Assembly: GCF_000472865.1 (NCBI RefSeq)
Contig: NZ_AXAP01000066.1
Coordinates: 1 to 45,599, forward strand
Source: Bradyrhizobium elkanii WSM2783
GTDB taxonomy: Bacteria > Pseudomonadota > Alphaproteobacteria > Rhizobiales > Xanthobacteraceae
DNA length: 45,599 nucleotides
Direction: 5' to 3'
A program made the translations under genes and the position numbers. How positions within the stretch are numbered: the first letter of the stretch is position 1; the number at the start of each line of letters is the position of its first letter. The notes beneath the pieces were generated by a model, which saw nothing but the letters and a program-made list of their open reading frames with translations, was not told where the DNA came from and ran no database searches. Shown here piece by piece: positions 15,139 through 23,621 of this stretch.

Positions 15139-15768
15139 TCAGGCTGGAAGCGGAATGAGAGGGGCGACCTCGCGGTCCTGAGGGTTCTCGCTTGCAGCAA
15201 GCCCCGCAACGACGCCGACACGGTCCGCCTCCGGACGGTTTTGACTCATCTTGCGCTTGCCCTCGAAGCGGGTGACCGGGATACGCACGCCGACGATGCC
15301 GCGCAACTGGGATGCGATGAAATCCGCCGGAGCATCCGAGACGGCCCATGGCTTAGCGCGCGCCCCTTCATGCCTGTTGGTCAGGCGCGTTACCGCATCC
15401 AGCAGCCGCTCTGGCTCCTGAAAGAACTCGACCGGGCCGTAGGCGTGGACGGCAACGTAGTTCCAGGTCGGCACGACCTTTCCGGTCTCTTGCTTGGTCG
15501 CGTACCAGGAAGGCGTCACGTAGGCATCCGGGCCGGTGAAGATCGCGAGGGCCTCGCCGAGCGAAGGCAGGCGCCACTGCGGGTTGGCCTTCGCGAGGTG
15601 CCCATACAGCGTGCCATGTTCGCCCTCGCTCTCGTCGAGGAACAGCGGCAGAGGGGTGGCAACCGGGCCGTCGGTGGTGGCCGTGACCAAACTGGCCAGA
15701 CGGGCGTTCCGAATGGTCTTCCGGATGCTCTCGACGTCGTCTTCCTTGAAGGCGGGGGGTATGTACAT
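15139..15768 (-). CDS. FMN-binding negative transcriptional regulator (PaiB family)
   Basis: This 209-residue PaiB-type protein has an FMN-binding split-barrel fold. It starts MYIPPAFKEDDVESIRKTIR and carries LPLFLDESEG, the conserved YVTPSWYATKQETGKVVPTW and NYVAVHAYG, and the C-terminal VGVRIPVTRFEGKRKMSQNR. Bacillus PaiB is linked to control of sporulation and degradative enzymes, but many homologues are probably flavoenzymes, so the regulator name is only a family label. It lies 82 bases downstream of a MocR-type regulator on the same strand, and a 24-bp inverted repeat covers its ribosome-binding site. Confidence 0.92.
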   Translation of the reverse strand: MYIPPAFKEDDVESIRKTIRNARLASLVTATTDGPVATPLPLFLDESEGEHGTLYGHLAKANPQWRLPSLGEALAIFTGPDAYVTPSWYATKQETGKVVPTWNYVAVHAYGPVEFFQEPERLLDAVTRLTNRHEGARAKPWAVSDAPADFIASQLRGIVGVRIPVTRFEGKRKMSQNRPEADRVGVVAGLAASENPQDREVAPLIPLPA

Positions 15769-15772
15769 CGGG

Positions 15773-15796
15773 TATCTCCGTTTGGGCGCGGAGATA
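15773..15796 (-). promoter_or_regulatory. Inverted repeat over the paiB ribosome-binding site
   Basis: TATCTCCG (15773-15780) and CGGAGATA (15789-15796) are exact reverse complements with an 8-base spacer. On the minus strand the proximal arm CGGAGATA is the Shine-Dalgarno sequence, ending five bases before the paiB ATG. It could be an operator for the adjacent MocR-type regulator or an RNA hairpin that hides the ribosome-binding site. Confidence 0.5.
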
Positions 15797-15850
15797 GTCG
15801 AAATCTGGCCTACGGGAAACGACCAGTTTGTAACGATTTTGCCGGTCCAG

Positions 15851-17335
15851 CTAGCCGGCCTCGATTTCCTCCACGGCGGCAGCGAGGAGCTTGCAGCCGC
15901 GATCGATCTGCCGCGCCTCCAACGCCGAATAGCCCATGACGAGCCCGACCGCGTCAGGACGGGCGCGCCGCCCGTGACGGCGGCGATCGTACAAAGCGGA
16001 GACGGGGTAGATGCCGACGCCCTTTGATCGGGCCGTCCGGATCAACGCCTCTTCCGATGCCTGCGGCAGGCCATCAAACCACGCGACGACATGCAGGCCG
16101 GCCGCGGCGCCCTCGATCCGGACCCGGTCTCCAAACCGGCGGTGCAGCGCTTCCAGCAGGGCCTGGCGGCGTTCGGCATTCCGCCGGCGGGCGCGCTTCA
16201 CGTGGCTGTCGTAGGCGCCGCTCTCCAGCATCGAAGCGAGCGCGTCCTGTTCGGCCAGCGACGTGTGCCTGTCCATGATCTGCTTGGCGGCGGCGAACGC
16301 GGATCGGAGCGCGGCCGGCACGACGAGGTAGCCGATCCGCAGCGTCGGCGAGAGCGTCTTGGAAATGGTACCGAGGTAGACGACGTTGTGGCCCTCTTCG
16401 AGGGCGTGGAGCGGCGGCACGGGCTTGGTATCGTACCTGTATTCGCTGTCGTAATCGTCTTCGATCACGCAGGCGCCGCTTTGCCTGGCCCAGGCGAGGA
16501 GTTGGTGTCGCCGCGCGATCGGTAGCACGCCACCCAGCGGATACTGGTGTGAAGGCGTGACGTAGGCGAGCCGGGCTTCAACTCCGGCGAGACGTTCCGT
16601 TTCGAGTCCGTCTCCGTCGACCGGAATGGGCACCGCAATGGCACCCGTCGCCGCGAACGTATGCCTCGCCATCAAGTAGCCGGGATCTTCCATGACGAAA
16701 CGGTCGCCAACATCGAGCAGCAGCCGCGCACAGAGGTCGAGCCCCTGCTGCGATCCGTTCACGACGACGATCTGGTCGACGTCGCATCGTACGCTCCTCG
16801 ATCGCCACAGATAGCCCTGCAGCGCCGTCCGGAGCCGCAGGGCACCGCATGGGTCGTCGTAGGCCAGCCGCTCGGGTCGTCGCGTCACGGCGGCGACTAT
16901 CGCTTTCTTCCACGCGAGTACCGGAAAGTCGGCCGGCGATAGATCGCCGTATCTGAAGTTCGCGACGAGATCGCGCAGCGGTTCGGTCCAGCGCGGCGGG
17001 TCCTTCCGCAGACGTTCCCCGAACTCCGACAGTGGCACGCTGCGCGTCGGCGGTCGGGAGACCGCGTGCGACTTGCCTCCGTCGACGACGGAACGGGCAA
17101 CGCGCGGACGCGCGCCGTGACGGACGTCGATGAAGCCTTCGGCCGCCAGTTGTTCGTAAGCTACCGTTACTGTGGATCTCGATACGCCGAGCTCGCCAGC
17201 AAGCGCGCGGGACGACGGAAGCAGACCGTCGGTGCCGTATGTCCGACCCAGGATCTGGTCTCGCAAGGCTTCGTAGATGCGCCGCGCTCCCATGCGCCCG
17301 CTGTCGCGCTTCGGATGCTCTTTGATCTGGCCCAT
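15851..17335 (-). CDS. MocR/PdxR-type transcriptional regulator (GntR HTH + aminotransferase domain)
   Basis: This GntR-family regulator has an N-terminal winged helix (YEALRDQILGRTYGTDGLLP, LGVSRSTVTVAYEQLAAEGF) joined by a linker to a fold-type I aminotransferase-like domain. The PLP lysine is the K in GTISKTLSPTLRIGYLVVP, and the PLP-ring Asp/Tyr region is VIEDDYDSEYRYD. Such proteins sense PLP or amino compounds and often control vitamin B6 or transporter genes. The start at 17335 (ATG, MGQIKEHPKRD) is preferred; a TTG at 17398 would add 21 residues. Downstream on the same strand are the PaiB-like gene and a DMT transporter, its most likely targets. No pdxS/pdxT genes are nearby. Confidence 0.9.
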   Translation of the reverse strand: MGQIKEHPKRDSGRMGARRIYEALRDQILGRTYGTDGLLPSSRALAGELGVSRSTVTVAYEQLAAEGFIDVRHGARPRVARSVVDGGKSHAVSRPPTRSVPLSEFGERLRKDPPRWTEPLRDLVANFRYGDLSPADFPVLAWKKAIVAAVTRRPERLAYDDPCGALRLRTALQGYLWRSRSVRCDVDQIVVVNGSQQGLDLCARLLLDVGDRFVMEDPGYLMARHTFAATGAIAVPIPVDGDGLETERLAGVEARLAYVTPSHQYPLGGVLPIARRHQLLAWARQSGACVIEDDYDSEYRYDTKPVPPLHALEEGHNVVYLGTISKTLSPTLRIGYLVVPAALRSAFAAAKQIMDRHTSLAEQDALASMLESGAYDSHVKRARRRNAERRQALLEALHRRFGDRVRIEGAAAGLHVVAWFDGLPQASEEALIRTARSKGVGIYPVSALYDRRRHGRRARPDAVGLVMGYSALEARQIDRGCKLLAAAVEEIEAG

Positions 17336-17464
17336 GAAAGATTCCGAAAGCCGAAAGTTTTCAAAGGCCAGTTTGCCGTCCTCCGGAACGGATGCCAAGC
17401 GCGGCGGTGCAAGCGGGAAAGTGAAGCGAACGCAGGCCCGATTTGGCCAAACGGCATTATTGCT

Positions 17465-17917
17465 TCAGCCCCGTCCGCGGTAGGGCGCGACGCCCTGGTC
17501 GGGGACCCACACGCCTTTGGGCAGACGGCCGGTCTGGAAGAATACGTCGATCGGAATGCCGCCGCGCGGATACCAGTAGCCGCCGATGCGGAGCCATTTC
17601 GGCTTGATCTCGCTTGCGATCCGCTTGCCGATCATCACCGTGCAGTCCTCGTGGAAGGCGCCGTGATTGCGGAAGCTCGCGGCGTAGAGCTTCAGCGATT
17701 TGGACTCGAGCAGCCAGCGGCCCGGCACGTAGTCGATCACCAGATGCGCGAAATCCGGCTGGCCCGTCACCGGACAGATCGAGGTGAATTCCGGCACGGC
17801 GAACCGCACCAGGTAATCGGTGCCTGCCTGCGGATTGGGAACGCGGTCGAGCACGGCCTTGTCCGGAGTGTCGGGCCATTTGACGGCACGGCCGAGCTGC
17901 AGGGGTCTTTGCGCCAT
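17465..17917 (-). CDS. queF: NADPH-dependent 7-cyano-7-deazaguanine reductase QueF
   Basis: QueF reduces the nitrile preQ0 to preQ1 in queuosine tRNA modification. This is the short unimodular type (150 residues). The catalytic Cys48 lies in EFTSICPVTGQPDF, with Asp55 seven residues on. The QueF signature ESKSLKLY and the FRNHGAFHEDC segment follow. The ATG at 17917 has GAAGGACAG upstream and is preferred over an in-frame start at 17971. No preQ1 riboswitch-like sequence was recognised before it. It is not obviously related to its neighbours. Confidence 0.96.
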   Translation of the reverse strand: MAQRPLQLGRAVKWPDTPDKAVLDRVPNPQAGTDYLVRFAVPEFTSICPVTGQPDFAHLVIDYVPGRWLLESKSLKLYAASFRNHGAFHEDCTVMIGKRIASEIKPKWLRIGGYWYPRGGIPIDVFFQTGRLPKGVWVPDQGVAPYRGRG

Positions 17918-18030
17918 GAAATCTGTCCTTCGGGGAGCGCTGACATGGACGCAAGCGGGGTTGTTCGTCAACCGTCAAGGGGAGGGCGCAAGCGCGTCAG
18001 ATCGCCGACGAGCACCGGCAAGTTTGCGTC

Positions 18031-18990
18031 CTATGCCGGCGCCGTCGTTTGAATCATGACGAGACGGTCGTTGCCGGATTCGCCGCCCCAGGTCTCGCCC
18101 GGCCGGCCGTCGAGCTGCCGCACATTCGCGCCGGGCTTGTCGCTCGGGAACGAGCGAAACGTCTCCGTCATCGGATCGAAGCGCACGATCGCGTTCGCCG
18201 AGAAATCGGTGAGCCAGACCTTGTCCTTGTCATCGACATAGACCGCATAGGTGCGCGGATTCTCGCCCGGCAGTTTCCAGGCCTTCCAGGAGCCGTCGGC
18301 GGGATCGTGCATCGACACCTGGCCGCTGTTCCATTCGCTGATCCACAGGCGGCTCCGTGAATCCGACCAGATCCGCCGCGCGCCTTGCTTGGGCGTCGGC
18401 GGCTCGACCACGCTCGCTCGCCCTGTCGCGAGATCGATCCGGGCGATGTGGCTCCCTGCGAGCGAGGCGTACCAGACATCGCCCTTCGGCGTGACCGTGA
18501 TGCCGTAGGGGCCGACGCCTCTCGGCGCCTCGAATATCTTCATCTCACCGGATTTGGGATCGAGCCGGCCATAGTAGCCGGACTGACCGGTGAACCAGTA
18601 GATTCCGCTTTTATCGAACACGCCGGTATTGAGGTTGGCATAGGCGAATTTTTCGGGCAGCGGAAACAGCCTCACTTTGTGATCATCGGGGTCGACACGG
18701 GCGATCGCATTCTGTCCACCTTCGGTGATCCATGGCGCGCCATCCGGGCCGAGGATGACCCCGTGAGGTGCGGCGCCCTGTCCGAGATCGATCAGCTTGT
18801 AGGCGCCGTTCCGCGGATCGAGCCGGCCGAGCTTCCCATTGCGTTGTCCGCAGAACCAGATCGTGCCGTCAGGGGCGGGCGTGACGTCGCGCGAACCCAT
18901 TCCGCGGGCTACCGGGAAATATTTCACGGGGAACGCGCCCGCCTGAGGCTCTTGGGCGCGGGCCCCGCGCAATACTGTGGGTGTGGCCAA
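18031..18990 (-). CDS. Vgb-like beta-propeller (streptogramin lyase family), signal peptide frameshifted
   Basis: The body is a seven-bladed propeller of repeated motifs such as PDGTIWFCGQRNGKLGRLDP, PDGAPWITEGGQNAIARVD and PKGDVWYASLAGSHIARIDL, as in Vgb-type virginiamycin B lyases. Most such environmental proteins have no proven lyase activity. The open frame can only start at the TTG at 18990, inside what should be a signal peptide. Upstream, an ATG at 19031 plus one inserted base near 19020 would give MNRRQFLASSTAAILATP and on to LRGARA, a classic twin-arginine signal. As written, the export signal is broken, so the gene is either a recent pseudogene or carries a sequence error. Confidence 0.8.
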   Translation of the reverse strand: MATPTVLRGARAQEPQAGAFPVKYFPVARGMGSRDVTPAPDGTIWFCGQRNGKLGRLDPRNGAYKLIDLGQGAAPHGVILGPDGAPWITEGGQNAIARVDPDDHKVRLFPLPEKFAYANLNTGVFDKSGIYWFTGQSGYYGRLDPKSGEMKIFEAPRGVGPYGITVTPKGDVWYASLAGSHIARIDLATGRASVVEPPTPKQGARRIWSDSRSRLWISEWNSGQVSMHDPADGSWKAWKLPGENPRTYAVYVDDKDKVWLTDFSANAIVRFDPMTETFRSFPSDKPGANVRQLDGRPGETWGGESGNDRLVMIQTTAPA

Positions 18991-19198
18991 GATTGCGGCA
19001 GTGCTCGAAGCGAGAAATTGCGACGATTCATTGCGTTACCCCGGCTTTGTGAAACAATGGGTTGAAACGCGAAGATCAGCATAAACCTACCACATTGCCG
19101 CGTCAGATGCGTGCCAAAGCGTGAGCGTTCACATTTGCCTGCTTGCCGTGTATGACGCAGCGCATCCGACCAGAACCACACCTGAGGAAGTGCACATC

Positions 19199-20482
19199 AT
19201 GACCGCTATCGTCGACATCATCGGCCGCGAAATTCTCGACAGCCGCGGCAATCCCACTGTCGAGGTCGATGTGGTGCTGGAAGACGGTGCGGTGGGCCGC
19301 GCCGCGGTGCCGTCGGGCGCCTCCACCGGCGCGCATGAGGCGGTCGAGCTGCGCGACGGCGACAAGGCGCGCTATCTCGGCAAGGGTGTGCAGAAGGCGA
19401 TCGGCGCCGTCAACGGCGAGATATTCGAGGCGCTCAGCGACCATGCGGTCGAGGACCAGGTCCGGATCGACCAGATCATGATCGACCTCGACGGCACCCC
19501 GAACAAGAGCCGGCTGGGCGCCAACGCCATCCTCGGCGTCTCGCTCGCCTGCGCCAAGGCGGCCGCCGAATCCTTCGACATGCCGCTCTATCGTTATGTC
19601 GGCGGCACCTCGGCGCGGACCTTGCCGGTGCCGATGATGAACATCATCAATGGCGGCGTGCATGCCGACAACCCGATCGACTTCCAGGAATTCATGATCC
19701 TGCCGGTCGGCGCGGAATCCTTCGCCGACGCGCTGCGCTGTGGCTCGGAGATATTCCACACGCTGCGCAGCGAATTGAAGAAGGCCGGTCACAACACCAA
19801 TGTCGGCGACGAGGGCGGCTTTGCGCCGAACCTGCCGACTGCGGACGCCGCACTCGATTTCATCATGAACGCGATCGGCAAGGCCGGCTACAAGGCCGGC
19901 GATGACGTCATGCTCGGGCTCGACTGCGCCTCCACCGAATTCTTCAAGGACGGCAAGTATGTCTATGGCGGCGAGAACAAGACGCGCTCGCGCTCCGAGC
20001 AGGCGAAATATCTCGCCGATCTGGTTTCGCGCTATCCGATCGTCACCATCGAGGACGGCATGTCCGAAGACGACATGGAGGGCTGGAAGGAGCTGACCGA
20101 TCTGATCGGCGGCAAGTGCCAGCTCGTCGGCGACGATCTCTTCGTCACCAATGTGACGCGGCTTGCCGACGGCATCAAGAATGGTCGCGCCAACTCGATC
20201 CTGATCAAGGTGAACCAGATCGGCACGCTCACGGAGACGCTTGCCGCGATCGAGATGGCGAACAAGGCCGCGTACACCTCGGTGATGTCGCACCGTTCCG
20301 GCGAGACGGAAGACTCCACCATCGCCGATCTCGCGGTCGCTACCAATTGCGGACAGATCAAGACCGGCTCGCTGGCGCGCTCCGACCGGACCGCGAAGTA
20401 CAATCAGCTCTTGCGCATCGAGCAGCAGCTCGGCAAGCAGGCAGTGTACGCGGGCAGGGCGGCATTCAAGGCGTTGGCATAA
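19199..20482 (+). CDS. eno: Enolase
   Basis: Enolase interconverts 2-phosphoglycerate and phosphoenolpyruvate. From the ATG at 19199 it is 427 residues, normal for the family. Signatures are REILDSRGNPTVEVDV, PSGASTGAHEA (mobile loop), VGDEGGFAPNL with the catalytic Glu region, EDGMSEDDMEGW, KVNQIGTLTETL and SHRSGETEDSTIADLAV. GAGGA lies nine bases before the start. Its usual alphaproteobacterial neighbours ftsB and pdhA are 5.2 and 16 kb away here, separated by accessory genes. Confidence 0.98.
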   Translation: MTAIVDIIGREILDSRGNPTVEVDVVLEDGAVGRAAVPSGASTGAHEAVELRDGDKARYLGKGVQKAIGAVNGEIFEALSDHAVEDQVRIDQIMIDLDGTPNKSRLGANAILGVSLACAKAAAESFDMPLYRYVGGTSARTLPVPMMNIINGGVHADNPIDFQEFMILPVGAESFADALRCGSEIFHTLRSELKKAGHNTNVGDEGGFAPNLPTADAALDFIMNAIGKAGYKAGDDVMLGLDCASTEFFKDGKYVYGGENKTRSRSEQAKYLADLVSRYPIVTIEDGMSEDDMEGWKELTDLIGGKCQLVGDDLFVTNVTRLADGIKNGRANSILIKVNQIGTLTETLAAIEMANKAAYTSVMSHRSGETEDSTIADLAVATNCGQIKTGSLARSDRTAKYNQLLRIEQQLGKQAVYAGRAAFKALA

Positions 20483-20557
20483 CGCTCGTCGCGTCGAATA
20501 CGCGCCCGATCACGGACGCGGGTCTGTTCCCGCGAGTCTGTTCCAATATCGGAACTC

Positions 20558-20586
20558 CTCGCGCGACGAAATCACCGTCGCGCGAG
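20558..20586 (+). terminator. Strong hairpin behind eno
   Basis: CTCGCGCGACG (20558-20568) and CGTCGCGCGAG (20576-20586) pair perfectly over 11 bases with a 7-base loop, 76 bases after the eno stop. CCGAATTCGAATTTT follows. A second, weaker hairpin (GTTCC/GGAAC at 20540-20555) precedes it. This is probably the eno terminator, though the T-run is imperfect. Confidence 0.55.
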
Positions 20587-20691
20587 CCGAATTCGAATTT
20601 TGCAGGCGTTTCCTACGAAAGCGCTCAAGCTGTTTAAGACGAACGTAATTGCTTCGCGGCAAACCCATCCGAGCAACGATGGAGTTTTCGC

Positions 20692-23538
20692 GTGGCGACT
20701 TTGTTCGACATCCAAGGTTTCGGTGCGCTCTCCGAGTGGGGTGGACAGCTCTCGGCCGCATCGGCAAGGCAGGCGTTTCAATCCATCGCGTCGCTTGGCT
20801 CAAACTCCATTTTGCTCTCGACGCGGATCTGGACTGACAACGGGGCCAGCAGTTCGGTTTTCCCGGTATCTGGCAAGACGGAAGGCGATCAGAGTCTGCT
20901 CGCGGGCTTTCAGGCAGCGCATGACGCGGGACTCTCCATCGTGTTCCGGCCCTCGCTTTCCCCCCTTGATGGAACTCGTGTATCGAGCCTTGCGCCGAGC
21001 GACGTCGGTGCCTTCTTCGCTTCCTACAAGGCGGAGGTCGTCCACCTCGCGACCATCGCGCAAGCTGGCGGGGTCGATACATTTGTGATTGGCAACGAGA
21101 TGAGTAGCCTCACGGGCCCGCAATACCGTGCCTATTGGGTCGACATCATCTCCGCCGTTCGCCTGGTGTTTCACGGCGAGATAACCTACGCGGCCGCGAC
21201 CGACGAAGCATCGCATGTCAGCTTCTGGGACCAACTCGACGTCATCGGTGTCAACACCTATCCGCCGCTGACGTCGAGCACGACGCCGACAGTGGACGAT
21301 CTCGTTCACGCTTGGAACGAGGTGCCGACCAATCCGTATTTCGCCGCCGCGTTCGACTACAAATCACCGGTCGATTTCCTCCATTCGCTCGCGCTGCAAT
21401 ATGACAAGCCGGTTCTGATGACCGAAGCCGGCTATCGCAGCATCGAGGGCACTGCGATCGCTCCGGGGTCCTGGGCCTCCGGCGGGGATCTGGATCCGGC
21501 CGCGCAGGCCGACGCCTACAACGCGTTCTTCCAGGTCTGGGCCTCACAAGGCGGAAGCTGGCTCAAGGGCGTCGAGCTCTGGCAGTGGGACCTCAGCAAT
21601 CAATATTCGGCCGCGGGCTATTCCGTGATGGGGAAGCCCTCGGCTTCCATCGTCTCGCAATATTTTCATGACCAGGGTTTTATTCCCGATCTCACCGTCA
21701 CCGGAACGCCTGCCGCCGACATTATCGACCTCGGTCGCGGCAGCGACAACATCAATGCCGCACTCGGCAATGACGTGATCCATGGTGGGGCAGGGAACGA
21801 CATTATTGTCGGCGGTCCGACCACGATTGCGCCGTCGCCGACCACGACGCTTACCATGACGGGTTATGGCTCGATGGTGGCGGGTGTCGGCGCGCAGGTG
21901 CGGGTCTGGGTCAACGGCCAACTCGTGTCCGGCATTTTCGAGTTCAAGCCGGCGGCGGACGCATCCGGCTACCAGACTTTTTCCGTCACCTTCAACAATC
22001 CGGGCACCGTCCACAGCCTCGACATCGAACTCGTGAATTCGACGCCGGGGCGAGCCCTGCACCTGAAGAACGTCTCGATCAACGGCATCGCCGTCAGCCC
22101 GAGCGATGCCACCAATGCCAGCGCGCCGGGAACGTTCGATCTCTACGTACGCATGATCCACTTCGATACCACCAACCACCAGGACTGGTTCCTCGGCGGC
22201 ACCACCGATAACGATGTGATCGATGGGGGCGCCGGCAACGATTACATCAGCGGGGGCGCTGGCAACGACGTCGTTGACGGTGGTGAGGGCCTGGATACCG
22301 CGCTGTTCTCCGGCAAGAGGTCGGACTACGACATCGCCGTCTCCGGCAACACGATCACGGTCAACGACCATGTCGCCGACCGCGACGGCGCCGATCGTCT
22401 GACCAACGTCGAGTACCTGAAATTTGCCGACACCACGGTCGTCACCAGCACGATGCTGGCAGCCCTGGCCGGCGTGCAGGAAACGCGGACGCTCGATGTC
22501 ACGGAGTCGCAGACCACCGAGACCATGCGTCACACCGACGGTTCGCGCGATATATTTATTTCGGGCGTTGCCGACAAGGACTACGCCTCGCAGCATGTCG
22601 TGACCGACACGTCGGGCCACAGCATCCTGATCGAGCAGTTCCGCACTGATGGATCGCTGCTCTTGACACAAAGCATCGACATGAACGGCGTCAGGACGCT
22701 GGATCGGTACGATGCCAGCATGCACCTTGTCGAGGAGACGGTGACGCAGACCGATGGGTCCTACCAACAGTCGACCTACGCGGCGGACGGCAGCCTGGCC
22801 GCGGAGATCTTGCGTCATGCCGACGGCTCACGTGATGTCTTCAATTTCAATTTCGTCGACAAGCCCTATGCGTCGCAGCATGTTCTTAGTGACGCCGCCG
22901 GCCACAGCCTTTTGGTGGAACAGTTCCGTGACGACGGCTCGCTTTGGCTGAAGCAGATGGTGGATGCCGCGGGCGTCAAGACGCTCGATCTCTATGACAC
23001 TGCCGGGCACGTGACCCTGCAAACGGTGACTCAGACCGACGGCAGCTACGTCCAGTCGAACTATGACCCCGACGGCGAACTGACGGTGCAGACCACGCGG
23101 CACGCCGACGGCACCCGCGAGGTCGATACCTACCAAATCCAGAGCGAGGCTTATTCGGCCAAGCATGACCTTCTCGACGCCGCGGGGCACCGGCTCGCGA
23201 CCACCTACGACAACAACGACGGCTCGCACACGATGTCCGCTGCCGTGCCAGGCGTCACCCTGACCTCGACCGCCGGCAAGGATATCATGAACAGCGCCGG
23301 TGGCGACACCTTCGTCTTCAAGGAAGCCTCGGGTCACGACGTCATCAACCATTTCAGAGCGGGCGAGGGGCCCGGCCACGATGTCCTGCAGATCGATTCC
23401 TCGGTCGCCAGCGACGTCTCGCACCTCGCTGTCCACCTCGTTGGGCACGACACCGTCATCGATCTCGGCCATGACGCCTCGATCACGCTGACCGGCGTCA
23501 CGGCACCGCTCACGCAGCATGATCTCCTGATCGTCTGA
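20692..23538 (+). CDS. Modular GH113-like/RTX protein with carbohydrate-binding module and 95-residue repeats
   Basis: This 948-residue protein is probably exported by a type I system, as it has no N-terminal signal and RTX motifs. Residues 1 to about 325 form a TIM-barrel glycosidase resembling GH113 (mannanase type), with candidate catalytic Glu136 in FVIGNEMSS and Glu245 in LMTEAGYRS. RTX calcium-binding nonapeptides appear near 347-375 (HGGAGNDIIVGG) and 502-535 (GGAGNDYISGGAGND). They flank a module like the Ca-dependent xylan-binding fold (about 376-500). Residues 612-706 and 707-801 are two tandem 95-residue repeats (RH-DGSRD...DYASQHV...GHS...TQTDGSY) and 802 to about 851 is a third, partial copy. 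The C-terminal 100 residues look like an M10/RTX secretion tail (GGDTFVFKEASGHDVINHF). The start is GTG 20692 with GGAG upstream. Confidence 0.8.
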   Translation: MATLFDIQGFGALSEWGGQLSAASARQAFQSIASLGSNSILLSTRIWTDNGASSSVFPVSGKTEGDQSLLAGFQAAHDAGLSIVFRPSLSPLDGTRVSSLAPSDVGAFFASYKAEVVHLATIAQAGGVDTFVIGNEMSSLTGPQYRAYWVDIISAVRLVFHGEITYAAATDEASHVSFWDQLDVIGVNTYPPLTSSTTPTVDDLVHAWNEVPTNPYFAAAFDYKSPVDFLHSLALQYDKPVLMTEAGYRSIEGTAIAPGSWASGGDLDPAAQADAYNAFFQVWASQGGSWLKGVELWQWDLSNQYSAAGYSVMGKPSASIVSQYFHDQGFIPDLTVTGTPAADIIDLGRGSDNINAALGNDVIHGGAGNDIIVGGPTTIAPSPTTTLTMTGYGSMVAGVGAQVRVWVNGQLVSGIFEFKPAADASGYQTFSVTFNNPGTVHSLDIELVNSTPGRALHLKNVSINGIAVSPSDATNASAPGTFDLYVRMIHFDTTNHQDWFLGGTTDNDVIDGGAGNDYISGGAGNDVVDGGEGLDTALFSGKRSDYDIAVSGNTITVNDHVADRDGADRLTNVEYLKFADTTVVTSTMLAALAGVQETRTLDVTESQTTETMRHTDGSRDIFISGVADKDYASQHVVTDTSGHSILIEQFRTDGSLLLTQSIDMNGVRTLDRYDASMHLVEETVTQTDGSYQQSTYAADGSLAAEILRHADGSRDVFNFNFVDKPYASQHVLSDAAGHSLLVEQFRDDGSLWLKQMVDAAGVKTLDLYDTAGHVTLQTVTQTDGSYVQSNYDPDGELTVQTTRHADGTREVDTYQIQSEAYSAKHDLLDAAGHRLATTYDNNDGSHTMSAAVPGVTLTSTAGKDIMNSAGGDTFVFKEASGHDVINHFRAGEGPGHDVLQIDSSVASDVSHLAVHLVGHDTVIDLGHDASITLTGVTAPLTQHDLLIV

Positions 23539-23562
23539 CAGACGCCTCTTTCGGACCCTTGT

Positions 23563-23602
23563 TTGTTCCGGTCGCCCCGCCTAACTGAGGGCGGCCGGAC
23601 AA
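23563..23602 (+). terminator. Hairpin behind the GH113/RTX gene
   Basis: TTGTTCCGGTCGCCC (from 23563) pairs with GGGCGGCCGGACAA (ending 23602) apart from one bulge and one mismatch, 25 bases after the stop. It lies only 20 bases before the next gene and lacks a T-run, so a terminator role is plausible but not certain. Confidence 0.4.
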
Positions 23603-23621
23603 CAGGCAAGGGAGGGGTACG

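Noticed and set aside
14645..15349. Long form (234 codons) of the DMT-type membrane protein
   Set aside because: The extra N-terminal part overlaps the PaiB-like gene, is Arg/Ser/Gly-rich and has no membrane helix; the start at 15091 has its own Shine-Dalgarno.
19122..19133. GTGAGCGTTCAC before eno as a CRP-like site
   Set aside because: Only the outer four bases on each side pair (GTGA/TCAC); too short and too common to support.
21544..22818. Minus-strand 424-codon open frame within the GH113/RTX gene
   Set aside because: It reflects the repeat structure of the real gene on the other strand; no motif or ribosome-binding site.
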